Source: Candidatus Hydrogenedentota bacterium (lineage in GTDB: Bacteria; Hydrogenedentota; Hydrogenedentia; Hydrogenedentales; SLHB01). Taken from it: a stretch of DNA of 64,000 nucleotides. Positions 18,989 through 28,407 of this stretch are shown here, in pieces; the stretch's first letter is position 1, and every line of letters begins with the position of its first letter. The stretch spans positions 124,001 to 188,000 of the forward strand of contig JADLHJ010000059.1 of NCBI GenBank assembly GCA_020848835.1, given 5' to 3'. The position numbers were made by a program, and so were the translations under genes. The notes below the pieces were generated by a model. It saw only the letters and a list, made by a program, of their open reading frames with translations, was not told where the DNA came from and made no database searches.

Positions 18989-21265
18989 ATGATCGCTTTT
19001 AATCGTTGCAAGAAGTGCCTTCGCCCTGTTTCGGCCATGGCGGCGCTTACCATCGCACTGTGTTTCGCTGCAAGTGCGGAATCACTCCTAAAAGCTTTTC
19101 CCACGGCAGAGGGTTTCGGCGCCTGCACACCCGGAGGGCGCGGCGGGAGAATCCTGTTCGTGACCACAATCGATGATTACGATTCTTCAAATGAAAAACC
19201 GATCGAAGGGTCGTTCCGTGCCGCCGTGGAAACCGACGGCCCACGCATGATCATCTTCCGTGTCGCCGGCACTATTTTCTTGAAGACGGATCTCTGGATT
19301 ACCAAGCCTTTTGTGACCATCGCAGGGCAATCCGCCCCTGGTGGCGGCATCTGCATCCGCGATTATCAACTCGTGCTCGCGACGAATGATGTCATCCTTC
19401 GCCACCTGCGCATCCGCTCCGGCGATGCAACCCGCAAAGAACAGATGGCGCTTGGCATATTCGGTGGGAACAATAGCATCGTCGATCATTGCTCCATGTC
19501 TTGGGCGATCGACGAAGTGATGAGCTCCTTTGGCACCGTGCACAATCTCACCGTGCAGTGGAGCATCATCGCGGAAGGATTATCGAAATCATTTCATCCA
19601 AAAGGTGAACACAGCAAAGGCTCGATTTTGCAAGGCGATGGCGGCGTGACGCTGCACCATTGCATCTACGCACACAACGCTGCGCGTAATGCGCGTGTGG
19701 ACAGCATTCTCCTCGACTTTCGAAATAATGTTGTCTACGACTGGGGATATCGCTGCGGCTACACGAGCGGCGGACCTATCTTCAGCAACTACATAAATAA
19801 CTACTTTAAGCCTGGCCCGTCCACCCGCAAAAGCGCCGCGCGCCGCGTTTTCGATCCGGGCGATGATATGCCACGGATGTACCTGACTGGAAACATACTC
19901 GAAGGAAATGAAAACGCGACCCAGGATAATGCCTTGCTCTTGGAATCGCCGAATGACTTCAACGCTGAAGAGATGCGCGATACGATTATTGTAGATGAGC
20001 CATTTGCCGTTCCAAATGTCAAGACCGACACCGCTAAAGAAGCGCTGGCACGCATCATTTCGGAGGCCGGCGCAACAAAACCCCAACGTGATAGCGCGGA
20101 TTCACGCCTTATGGAGCAGGCGCAAAGCGGAACCGGAGTAATTATCGATACTACGGGCCAAGTGGGTGGCTGGCCTTTTCTTGAGCCGGGCGTCCCGTTA
20201 CCCGATGCCGACAAGGACGGCATGCCGGACGAATGGGAAACGAAGCATGGTCTCAACGCTGTACACACTTCCGCGCCGGACGCCGATGCCGACAAGGACG
20301 GCTATACGGATATCGAGGAATACCTCAATGAAACTAATCCTCGCGCGCCCGAAATAAACTGCACCGTACCTGCGCCTGCATTTCGTTCGCTCCAATCGCA
20401 AGCCATAGATCTTGTCGCCAAGGGAGACGCGGACGAAGCGGCCCGCGCCAAGCGTGCGCAAGCAATGCAGCGCGACCAGATTGAACGGATGAAAAAGGAA
20501 CTGCGCGCCACTTTCGACGCGCCGCCGGGTCCCGATGCAAAACGAGTCACGCTGGATTTGGGCAACGCCGCGCAATTGGAGTTGGTGCGCATTCCTGCAG
20601 GTAGTTTTCTGATGGGCTCGCCCGAAAGCGAGGGCGGACTTGAAAACGAGCGCCCTCAGCACAAGGTAAACATTTCCCGGCCATTTTATTTTGCTGCTGT
20701 CAAGACGACTACCGCGCAATTCTGCGCGGTGCTCGGAAAAACGGCACGCGAACTCACGGAGGAAAACCGCGATCTGCCCACCCGTGAAACAACATGGTTC
20801 GAGGCAAATGACTTTTGCGAGGTCCTCACTGCAGTAACCGAAAGAAAGTTTCGACTGCCCACCGAAGCCGAATGGGAGTACGCTTGCCGCGCGGGCACCG
20901 CAACTGCCTTCAATACCGGCGCGATGATCTCCTCGGATCAGGCAAACTTCAACGCGCTCGAAGCAACGACCTTCAACCCCGTCGGCGAATATCGCGCCAA
21001 AATCACGCCCGTGCGTATGTTTCCGCCAAACGCGTGGGGGCTTTATGACATGCACGGCAACCAGGCCGAATACTGTCAGGATATTTGTTTTCGCAAGTAC
21101 ACCGCCGATGAAGTAACCGATCCGTTGAACGATGGTAAAGACGGCGCGCGCGTGCTCCGCGGCGGCAAGATGGGCAGCAAGGCATTCTATGTCCGTTCGG
21201 CCTACCGCTACGGCTACACGCCTTACGTCGGCTACTGCTTTAGAGTCGTCATGGAAAGTGAATAA
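18989..21265 (+). CDS. Pectate lyase-like domain fused to an FGE-sulfatase (SUMF1-like) domain
   Basis: A 758-residue secreted protein. After a signal peptide (about 30 residues) comes a right-handed beta-helix of the pectate lyase PL1 type (FPTAEGFGACTPGGRGG, TIAGQSAPGGGICIRD, NNSIVDHCSMSWAIDE, LDFRNNVVYDWG) to about residue 345. Two EF-hand-like calcium loops follow (DADKDGMPDEWE near 406, DADKDGYTDIEEYLN near 433). Residues about 530-757 are an FGE/SUMF1-like C-type-lectin fold (IPAGSFLMGS, FRLPTEAEWEYACRAGT, WGLYDMHGNQAEYC). The paired catalytic Cys of true formylglycine-generating enzymes are absent near the end (SKAFYVRSAYRYGY), so this module is probably non-catalytic. It follows the FG-GAP gene after 2 bases. 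Confidence 0.8.
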   Translation: MIAFNRCKKCLRPVSAMAALTIALCFAASAESLLKAFPTAEGFGACTPGGRGGRILFVTTIDDYDSSNEKPIEGSFRAAVETDGPRMIIFRVAGTIFLKTDLWITKPFVTIAGQSAPGGGICIRDYQLVLATNDVILRHLRIRSGDATRKEQMALGIFGGNNSIVDHCSMSWAIDEVMSSFGTVHNLTVQWSIIAEGLSKSFHPKGEHSKGSILQGDGGVTLHHCIYAHNAARNARVDSILLDFRNNVVYDWGYRCGYTSGGPIFSNYINNYFKPGPSTRKSAARRVFDPGDDMPRMYLTGNILEGNENATQDNALLLESPNDFNAEEMRDTIIVDEPFAVPNVKTDTAKEALARIISEAGATKPQRDSADSRLMEQAQSGTGVIIDTTGQVGGWPFLEPGVPLPDADKDGMPDEWETKHGLNAVHTSAPDADADKDGYTDIEEYLNETNPRAPEINCTVPAPAFRSLQSQAIDLVAKGDADEAARAKRAQAMQRDQIERMKKELRATFDAPPGPDAKRVTLDLGNAAQLELVRIPAGSFLMGSPESEGGLENERPQHKVNISRPFYFAAVKTTTAQFCAVLGKTARELTEENRDLPTRETTWFEANDFCEVLTAVTERKFRLPTEAEWEYACRAGTATAFNTGAMISSDQANFNALEATTFNPVGEYRAKITPVRMFPPNAWGLYDMHGNQAEYCQDICFRKYTADEVTDPLNDGKDGARVLRGGKMGSKAFYVRSAYRYGYTPYVGYCFRVVMESE

Positions 21266-21513
21266 CATGGGCTTTTTACGCAGCCGAAAGTTGCAGTACC
21301 TGTCCCGAACTTAGTATCTTTTCCGCTCAGGGTTGTGCGCGCTGCACGGTCTTTTCAGGTTCGTCCCCAAAACTGAAGCCAGTTCGGCGCGCGATTCGTA
21401 TTTTCAGGGTATTTGGGCGCATTTTGCCGGTGGTGATATCGAATGACGGGGCATATGCGTGGGCGTCGTAGCTCGCTGCGTGTATCCATTTCAACATTTC
21501 GAACGGTTGAGTT

Positions 21514-24500
21514 GTGAAAAAAAATAACGAATTCAAGCCAATCAAGAAACTAATGGTCGCGAACCGCAGCGAAATTGCGATTCGCGTCTTTCGCTCTGCG
21601 CACGAAATGGGGGTGCGTACCGTAGCCATTTATGCGCACGAGGATCGCTATGCACTGCATCGCTTGAAGGCGGATGAATCGTACCCCGTCGGCAAACCGG
21701 GTGAACCGCTTCGCGCGTATCTCGATATCGACGGTATCGTCTCCGTCGCCAAACAATGCGGTGTTGATGCGATCCATCCGGGTTACGGTTTCCTGTCGGA
21801 AAATCCCGACTTCGCGCGCGCCTGTGCGAAAGCGGACATCGCCTTTGTAGGCCCCCCAGCCAGTATTCTCGAACGTTTAGGCGACAAGATCGAAGCGCGC
21901 GAACTCGCGAAGGCTGCGGGTGTTCAAATTCTCTCCGGTGGCATTAAGCCGATTAAGGATGTGAAAGAAGCCCGCGCGCTTGCCGCGAAACTCGGCTATC
22001 CCGTGATGTTAAAGGCCGCAAAGGGCGGTGGCGGTCGCGGGATGCGCGTGGTGCATTCCGATAAAGAGTTACCAGACACCCTCACGCAGGCGCAGCGCGA
22101 AGCGCTTACAGCATTTGGTAGCTCGGATGTATTCCTCGAAAAATTCGTCGCACGCGCCCGCCACTTGGAAGTGCAGTTGCTTGGCGACGCGCACGGAAAT
22201 CTTGTACATCTCTACGAGCGCGACTGCTCACTGCAGCGCCGTCATCAGAAAGTCGTTGAGATTTCGCCGGCACCGAACCTCTCGAAGGAAGTTCGCGATA
22301 AACTGTGCAACGCCGCCCTTGCAATCGGTAAGCGTGTCGGCTACGTCAGTGCCGGCACCGTCGAATTTCTCTATGACGTTGATTCAAACGAACTCTATTT
22401 CATCGAAGTGAACCCGCGCATTCAGGTGGAGCACACCGTCACGGAAGTGACCACCGGCGTGGATATTGTGAAAAGCCAAATTCTGGTCGCCCAAGGCGCA
22501 AAGCTTTCCGATCGCGGCATAGACATACCGGATCAGGAAAGCATCTCGATCCGCGGTTACGCCATGCAGTGCCGCGTCACCACCGAAGACCCGCTCAACA
22601 ATTTCGTTCCCGATTACGGCCGCGTGACACACTACCGATCCGCCGGGGGTCTCGGTATCCGGCTCGATGCGGGCACTGCATTTTCCGGCGCGACAATTAC
22701 GCCGTACTACGATTCGCTGCTGGTAAAAGTGACTGCATGGGCACGCAACTTTGAAGACACCACACGCCGCATGGAACGCTGCATGCGCGAGTTCCGCATT
22801 CGTGGTGTGAAGACCAACATTCCGTTCCTGGTGAACGTAATCGAGCATCCCACGTTTATGCGCGGCGAATGCACGACGCGCTTCATCGATGAAACGCCTG
22901 AACTCTTTCAATTTCCACCCGCGCGCGATCGCGCGACCAAGCTGCTTACTTATCTCGGCACCATCGCGGTGAATGGCCATCCCTTGGTGAAGAATCGTCC
23001 CATGCCGTCGCGCCGAGATACGCCCGTGCCGCCGGTGGTAGATGAGACTGTGGCGCCGCCCGCAGGAACGCGGCAACTGCTCCAAAAGCTCGGGCCAGAG
23101 AAATTCTGTGATTGGATATTGAAGCAGAAGCGTTTGCTTCTCACGGATACGACATTCCGCGACGCACACCAGTCCTTGTTGGCGACGCGTATGCGTACCT
23201 ATGACATGCGCGAAATCGCAGACGCCTACGCGCGTCTCGCGCCGGAAATGTTTTCGATCGAAATGTGGGGCGGCGCAACATTCGATACATCAATGCGCTT
23301 TCTTAACGAGTGCCCGTGGCAGCGCCTGGCCGAATTGCGCGAGCGCATCCCGAATATCTTGTTCCAGATGCTGCTACGCGCATCCAATGCCGTCGGTTAC
23401 ACGAGTTATCCCGACAATGTCGTGCGCGCCTTCTGCAAGGAATCCGCGTCGGCGGGCATCGATCTTTTCCGTATTTTCGACTCCTTGAACTGGGAGCCGA
23501 ATCTGCGCGTCGCCATTGATGCCGTGCGCGAGTCCAACATGCTTTGCGAAGTCGCCATCTGTTATACCGGTGACATCACAAACCCCAAGCGAACGAAATA
23601 CAGCCTCGACTACTTCGTAAAGCTTGCAAAGCGCCTCGAAAAAGCGGGTGCGCACATCCTCGCGATCAAAGACATGGCGGGCCTCTGCAAACCCTTCGCT
23701 GCGGAAATTCTCGTGAAGGCGCTCAAACAGGAAATCGGGATTCCGATTCATTTCCACACGCACGATGCCAGCGGAATTCAAGCCGCGTCACTGATAAAAG
23801 CGTCGGGCGCCGGTGTCGATATTGTGGACGCCGCGAGCGGCCCGATGTCGGGAATGAGTTCGCAGGCTAACCTTGATGCGCTCGTCGAAGCGATGCGTTT
23901 CACTCCGCGCGAGACGGGCCTCAACCCAGATAACCTTCGCAAGCTCGCATCCTATTGGGAACACGTTCGCGAACTCTACGCTGCATTCGAGACGGGACAA
24001 AAAGCGCCGACGTCCGAAGTTTATGTCCACGAAATGCCCGGCGGGCAGTACACGAATCTCTATGCTCAGGCGCAATCCATCGGCATTTCCGATCGCTGGA
24101 CCGAAGTCTGTCAGATGTACGCAGAAGTGAATCAACTTTTCGGCGATATTGTGAAAGTCACGCCATCTTCGAAGGTTGTTGGCGACATGGCGCTTTTCAT
24201 GGTCGCGAACAATCTCACGTCGAAGGACGTGCTCGATTCCAAACGCGAGCTGGCGTTTCCCGAATCGGTTGTAGACATGATGATGGGCCGCTTGGGTCAG
24301 CCCCCCGGCGGATTTCCCAAGAAACTCATGGAACGTGTGTTACGCGGTAAGAAGCCGGTCAAGGGACGCCCCGGTCAAAGCATGCCGCCTGCCGATTTCA
24401 ACGCCACGAAAAACAAACTGAAGAAGTTGCTGGGCCACGAGCCGTCATTCCGCGACGTTCTTTCCTATCTCTTGTATCCGCGCGTATACGAAGATTTTGC

Positions 24501-24975
24501 GCGGCACCAAAAAGAGTATTCCGACACTAGCGTACTGCCGACCCCCGTGTTCTTCTATGGATTGCAGCGAGGCGAGGAAACCGCCTTCGAGATCGAGCCG
24601 GGAAAGACGCTCATTATCAAGCTTGTGGCGATCGGCGAGCCGCACCCCGACGGCAATCGCACCGTCTTCTTTGAACTGCACGGGCAGCCGCGCGACGCGA
24701 CCGTTATTGATCTCTCGCTCGAATCGGAAATAGTGAAGCATCCCAAAGCCGATCCGGCAGACGCTGATCAAATTGCTGCGCCTATGCCTGGGCTCATCGT
24801 GAACGTTGCGGTTCAGCCAAACGATGAAGTCGCGGAAGGACAGAAACTCCTCACGCTCGAGGCGATGAAGATGGAAATGACGATGTACGCCCCGCGTAAG
24901 GCGCGGGTCGCGGAAGTGCTCGTTAAGCCAAAAACACAGATCGAAGCGGGCGACTTGCTCGTGCGATTGGAATGA
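21514..24975 (+). CDS. pyc: Pyruvate carboxylase
   Basis: A 1153-residue biotin enzyme of the usual full length for single-chain pyruvate carboxylase, which makes oxaloacetate from pyruvate, bicarbonate and ATP. The N-terminal biotin carboxylase domain (about 8-465) contains the ATP-grasp glycine loop KGGGGRGMRVV near 170. The carboxyltransferase domain (about 535-800) contains LLTDTTFRDAHQSLLATRMRTYD (split here as TDTTFRDAHQ and ATRMRT) and AIKDMAGL. A PYC/OADA segment follows. The biotinyl domain ends the protein with EAMKMEM, biotin-accepting Lys1119. The start is GTG 21514, with a weak ribosome-binding site. It overlaps the biotin ligase gene by 4 bases (ATGA). Confidence 0.95.
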   Translation: MKKNNEFKPIKKLMVANRSEIAIRVFRSAHEMGVRTVAIYAHEDRYALHRLKADESYPVGKPGEPLRAYLDIDGIVSVAKQCGVDAIHPGYGFLSENPDFARACAKADIAFVGPPASILERLGDKIEARELAKAAGVQILSGGIKPIKDVKEARALAAKLGYPVMLKAAKGGGGRGMRVVHSDKELPDTLTQAQREALTAFGSSDVFLEKFVARARHLEVQLLGDAHGNLVHLYERDCSLQRRHQKVVEISPAPNLSKEVRDKLCNAALAIGKRVGYVSAGTVEFLYDVDSNELYFIEVNPRIQVEHTVTEVTTGVDIVKSQILVAQGAKLSDRGIDIPDQESISIRGYAMQCRVTTEDPLNNFVPDYGRVTHYRSAGGLGIRLDAGTAFSGATITPYYDSLLVKVTAWARNFEDTTRRMERCMREFRIRGVKTNIPFLVNVIEHPTFMRGECTTRFIDETPELFQFPPARDRATKLLTYLGTIAVNGHPLVKNRPMPSRRDTPVPPVVDETVAPPAGTRQLLQKLGPEKFCDWILKQKRLLLTDTTFRDAHQSLLATRMRTYDMREIADAYARLAPEMFSIEMWGGATFDTSMRFLNECPWQRLAELRERIPNILFQMLLRASNAVGYTSYPDNVVRAFCKESASAGIDLFRIFDSLNWEPNLRVAIDAVRESNMLCEVAICYTGDITNPKRTKYSLDYFVKLAKRLEKAGAHILAIKDMAGLCKPFAAEILVKALKQEIGIPIHFHTHDASGIQAASLIKASGAGVDIVDAASGPMSGMSSQANLDALVEAMRFTPRETGLNPDNLRKLASYWEHVRELYAAFETGQKAPTSEVYVHEMPGGQYTNLYAQAQSIGISDRWTEVCQMYAEVNQLFGDIVKVTPSSKVVGDMALFMVANNLTSKDVLDSKRELAFPESVVDMMMGRLGQPPGGFPKKLMERVLRGKKPVKGRPGQSMPPADFNATKNKLKKLLGHEPSFRDVLSYLLYPRVYEDFARHQKEYSDTSVLPTPVFFYGLQRGEETAFEIEPGKTLIIKLVAIGEPHPDGNRTVFFELHGQPRDATVIDLSLESEIVKHPKADPADADQIAAPMPGLIVNVAVQPNDEVAEGQKLLTLEAMKMEMTMYAPRKARVAEVLVKPKTQIEAGDLLVRLE

Positions 24976-25778
24976 GCGTCCTCGGCCGGCGAGTCGAGCG
25001 GGTGGTGTTTTCGCTGCCACGAATCAAGCGTGCGACATTTGTTCGCCAAGCCGAACTTCACCGCAGCATCGATTCCACCAACAACCGCGCAATGGAGATC
25101 GCTGCGAATGCGGACATTGAAACGCCATTTCTGGTAATCGCCGAAACGCAGACGGCAGGGCGGGGGAGAGGGTCCAACGTGTGGTGGTCTGCCCCCGGTG
25201 CGGTCACATTCTCGCTCGTAATGAATTTGCCGGCGCACGATACCGGCCCCGAATCTTGGCCGCGCTTTGCGCTTGCAACCGCTGTTGCGGTGTGCGAAGC
25301 GTTGGAGGCAGTTGTCTCCGGAAAATCGTTCGGGATTCGCTGGCCGAATGACGTCTTTTATCAGAATCAAAAGATCTGCGGTATACTTCCCGAGCTTTGC
25401 TTCGGTGAGCGTCCCCGCCTTGTCCTCGGTGTGGGAATCAATGCAAACAATTCGTTGGCGCTCGCGCCTGCCGAACTGCGAAACACAGCCACGTCATTAA
25501 TCGATCTCGCCGGACGACGCATCAATCTCACGCAATTTGTCTCGAAGGTACTTTGCGCGATCGAAGCCCGGCTTGCGGATTTGACGGCACAGTCCGAAAC
25601 GCTGCCGGAAGCGTGGGCGGAGCGCTGCTTGCTACGTGGGTCAACCGTCACTCTGAAACAAAACGGTGAATCTCACACCGGCCGCTGCGAAGGCATCGAT
25701 TCTACCGGCGCTCTCCTGTTGAAAGCAGGCACCGCAACAAAACGGTTTTACGGCGGTACGATCGCGGCTATCGCGTAA
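24972..25778 (+). CDS. birA: Biotin-[carboxylase] ligase, group I (no HTH)
   Basis: A 268-residue biotin protein ligase that activates biotin as biotinyl-AMP and attaches it to the carboxylase Lys. The family motif TQTAGRGRGSNVWWSAPGAV (near residue 59) carries the GRGR loop. WPNDVFYQNQKICGILPE includes the catalytic WPND-K segment. The C-terminal SH3-like part ends with ALLLKAGTATKRFYGG. There is no N-terminal winged helix, so it is a pure enzyme without repressor function. Its ATG overlaps the pyc stop (ATGA), which couples the ligase to its substrate protein. It ends directly against the convergent heparinase gene. Confidence 0.93.
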   Translation: MSVLGRRVERVVFSLPRIKRATFVRQAELHRSIDSTNNRAMEIAANADIETPFLVIAETQTAGRGRGSNVWWSAPGAVTFSLVMNLPAHDTGPESWPRFALATAVAVCEALEAVVSGKSFGIRWPNDVFYQNQKICGILPELCFGERPRLVLGVGINANNSLALAPAELRNTATSLIDLAGRRINLTQFVSKVLCAIEARLADLTAQSETLPEAWAERCLLRGSTVTLKQNGESHTGRCEGIDSTGALLLKAGTATKRFYGGTIAAIA

Positions 25779-27626
25779 TCATTTCGCAAGCAGACCCGAT
25801 TCAATCGTAGCGACTGCCCCATCGCTCCACACCGGCGCGAGTAAGACAGTCACGTTGAAATTTCCGGTTACGCCAACTCCCCGAATCAACACGCGTTTGA
25901 CGCCCTTGTTGGGTTTCTCGGGCTCAGGGCGTTCCGCGGACTCCACAATAAATGTTGCACCCTCCGGCTCAACTGCACGCGCGATTAGTTTCTTTCCCGA
26001 AAGCACCAATTCCGCGGAGCCATCCGGTTGAATCGCAATCTCCGCGTCAGTAGTCATCGCCCACACGACGTCTTGCCGCGAAGTCAGCTCATAGTGATCG
26101 CTTACAACGACCGCTTTGCGTGAGTTTGTCAACGTGACATCGCGTACCATTTTGTTGGCGTGCTTTTGATAAGCGTCAGTCAGATCGATGGAAACGCGCG
26201 CCTCACTATCGTTTGAATCGAACCGGATCACGCTGGCCTTGGCCGTCTGGTCCTGTCCTTCGCCGCTGATAAGTGGAACACTGTGGCTTTCGCTGATGTT
26301 TCGGTAGTAGTCCCAGCGTTTGCCGCCTTTCTTCTTATCGAAATACCCCGGTAGATTGTAATCGTCCGATCCGAGGTCTCGCGCCCAGCGCACACCCAGC
26401 GCATCTAACTCGAAATTGCCCAAGTCCAGATGCCCGTGATTCACCTGGTTGTATCCGGCCTTCACACCGACAAACAGCGCATTCGGGTCATCCCATGCGC
26501 TTCGCATTACCACTATATCCACGGGGCTTTTAAACCAGCGATCGCGGTCAAGTGCTTGTGCCGCGCTGCCAGAGGGCGGTACGTACCAGACTACATGTTC
26601 TGGCGTCGCTTTGCCTTGTTTGAGCAGCGCGTGCTCCGCGTCGCTAATCGCGGTGTCGTTGTACTGACGCGCCAGCCAAAACATGCACGGCATCGGTTTA
26701 TGAGCGCTGCGTTCGCCGCTATCGGCATAATTCAAGAACAGCCCTGTTGGCCCCGTCGTGTACCAGGGGAAATGACCGGTGGCGCGCAACCCCGGCATAT
26801 CGCTCAATCCAAAGTCGGTGCCGAGCGCGGTCTGCAACGCACATAGTCCATACGCGGTGTATCGCGTTGCGTAATGCCAATACCCAGGTCCTTCCATCCA
26901 CGCGCCATCGGGGTCATAGGCATGCAATGCCTTGGGCAGGGACTTCACTGCGCGAGGTACGATGAACGTCGCGAACTCCGGGTCCGTCTCAGCAATCGAC
27001 AAAGATCCGGCGATGAGGCCGCTGTTGCATACCTGGTTCCAATTGAATTCCGATATCGTCCACCAGCCGCCTTTTTTGTATACCTCGATCCCAGGCTTTA
27101 ATCCTTTCTCTATCAAGGCGGTTCGAATCGTTTTTTTCGACTCCTCACTCAACCAATAAAACAGCCAGTCATAACCCACACCGACCGCATGTGACATTTC
27201 CGCGGTGTCTAGAAAATGAGAGGGGTTCCAATCCGGAAAGGCGGACACCGTGAGTAAGTTCGCTTCCGCCGCGCGCGCATACTTCTCGTCCCCTGTCCAC
27301 CGGTAGGCGAGCCCAAGCGCGTAAACCCTATCAAGACAATCTCTACTGACGGACAGCAGGCGCGGCCCAATCAGCTTGTGTTCAAGCTCAGGTTTCGCAA
27401 TCGACTTGTCGGCGTCCTCGATCATTTGGGCGACGTACCCCTGAAGTACTTGGTCGGAGACACTTCTGGATTTCAGTTTTTCGAGTTCAGATTGCGTCAG
27501 CATGAGGCGCGGATGCTCTCGGAAAAGGGTGGACAATACGCTTTCTTCGCTAGGCAGTGTGAGGTCACACCAGCCTGGCATCACTAAAGCCAGCGATAGA
27601 ATTACCTGCCATAACGTTGACTTCAT
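25779..27626 (-). CDS. Secreted heparinase II/III-family protein
   Basis: A 615-residue protein with a signal peptide of about 20 residues (LSLALVMPGWC). The N-terminal half is an (alpha/alpha) toroid (HPRLMLTQSELEKLKSR, ALGLAYRWTGDEKYARAAE, FLDTAEMSHAVGVGYDWLF, NWNQVCNSGLIAGSL, YDPDGAWMEGPGYWHYATRY). The C-terminal part is the heparinase II/III beta sandwich (NHGHLDLGNFELDALGVRWARDLGSDDY is its core; see GHLDLGNFELD). These proteins are polysaccharide lyases for acidic glycans such as heparin or alginate. The specific substrate is not evident. AAGGAG precedes the ATG by 8 bases. The start faces the SOUL gene divergently. Confidence 0.87.
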   Translation of the reverse strand: MKSTLWQVILSLALVMPGWCDLTLPSEESVLSTLFREHPRLMLTQSELEKLKSRSVSDQVLQGYVAQMIEDADKSIAKPELEHKLIGPRLLSVSRDCLDRVYALGLAYRWTGDEKYARAAEANLLTVSAFPDWNPSHFLDTAEMSHAVGVGYDWLFYWLSEESKKTIRTALIEKGLKPGIEVYKKGGWWTISEFNWNQVCNSGLIAGSLSIAETDPEFATFIVPRAVKSLPKALHAYDPDGAWMEGPGYWHYATRYTAYGLCALQTALGTDFGLSDMPGLRATGHFPWYTTGPTGLFLNYADSGERSAHKPMPCMFWLARQYNDTAISDAEHALLKQGKATPEHVVWYVPPSGSAAQALDRDRWFKSPVDIVVMRSAWDDPNALFVGVKAGYNQVNHGHLDLGNFELDALGVRWARDLGSDDYNLPGYFDKKKGGKRWDYYRNISESHSVPLISGEGQDQTAKASVIRFDSNDSEARVSIDLTDAYQKHANKMVRDVTLTNSRKAVVVSDHYELTSRQDVVWAMTTDAEIAIQPDGSAELVLSGKKLIARAVEPEGATFIVESAERPEPEKPNKGVKRVLIRGVGVTGNFNVTVLLAPVWSDGAVATIESGLLAK

Positions 27627-27734
27627 CGAACAACTCCTTCATCTGAAATCTGGCGTCTTGAATACACTAAATCGCCGCAGGGTCCGCGGGAATAATTGCG
27701 CACCGCCTAGCGTAATTACCCGTGTTAGGAAACG

Positions 27735-27740
27735 TATAAT
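27735..27740 (+). promoter_or_regulatory. Probable -10 element of the SOUL gene
   Basis: A perfect TATAAT lies 34 bases before the ATG at 27775, giving an expected start near 27747 and a 28-base leader containing AGGAG (27761-27765). No good -35 box is visible at the expected distance. Confidence 0.45.
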
Positions 27741-27774
27741 ACGACAAACAATTCTCGGAAAGGAGTGCCCGTGC

Positions 27775-28407
27775 ATGTCATTATTTGCCGCCTTGGCGTT
27801 GGTTGGTACTGTCTCAGTGGCAGCCATTGAAACACCTGAATACACCGTCGTCGAAAAGCGGGACGGCTATGAGATTCGAGAGTATGCGCCACATATTGTC
27901 GCGCAAGTGACTATGACTGGAAATTTCGAAGAATCGATGAACGGCGGATTTCGCAAGTTGGCAGACTACATTTTCGGCAACAATGTCGCCAAGGGCGAAA
28001 GCGGAGAAAGTGGGTCCGAGAAAATTGAAATGACTGCGCCTGTGCTCGAGCAGGAGGTAGAGCAAAAACCAAGTGCTACAAAAGCTTCGTCAAAAGACGA
28101 TAAGGCCGATGGCACCCGCATGGTCTCATTTGTGATGCCAAGAAAATACACCGCCGAGTCCCTGCCCGAACCTAAAAATAAAGAAGTATCCATCGTGCAA
28201 GTGCCGGGCAAGCGCTACGCCGCAGTACAGTCCTCCGGGTGGATGAATGCGGATAAAGCGGTGAAGCGTAAAGAAGAACTGGTCGAACTATTGAAGCGCG
28301 ATAAGGTGGAAACGCTCGGTCAGCCTTTACTGGCGCAATATGATCCACCTTGGACACCGGGGCCGATGCGCAAGAATGAAATTCTCATCGAAATCAAAGC
28401 GCCGTAA
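27775..28407 (+). CDS. SOUL-family haem-binding protein, exported
   Basis: A 210-residue protein. ATG 27775 is preferred because AGGAG (27761-27765) lies 9 bases before it and a signal peptide starts there (MSLFAALALVGTVSVAA). The SOUL domain is recognised by YTVVEKRDGYEIREYAPHIVAQV, FRKLADYIFGNN, KIEMTAPVLEQ, VSFVMPRKYTAESLPEP, and WTPGPMRKNEILIEI at the end. SOUL/HBP proteins bind haem or other tetrapyrroles. A charged low-complexity insert (about residues 80-115) separates two strands. It ends convergently, overlapping cruF by 14 bases. Confidence 0.88.
   Translation: MSLFAALALVGTVSVAAIETPEYTVVEKRDGYEIREYAPHIVAQVTMTGNFEESMNGGFRKLADYIFGNNVAKGESGESGSEKIEMTAPVLEQEVEQKPSATKASSKDDKADGTRMVSFVMPRKYTAESLPEPKNKEVSIVQVPGKRYAAVQSSGWMNADKAVKRKEELVELLKRDKVETLGQPLLAQYDPPWTPGPMRKNEILIEIKAP

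Noticed and set aside
20198..21268. A 356-codon antisense frame over the lyase/FGE gene
   Set aside because: A shadow of the well-supported plus-strand gene; no domain motifs.
21266..21513. A possible small minus-strand gene before pyc (ATG near 21491)
   Set aside because: About 56 codons without a ribosome-binding site, extending from a frame that is antisense to pyc; nothing else supports it.
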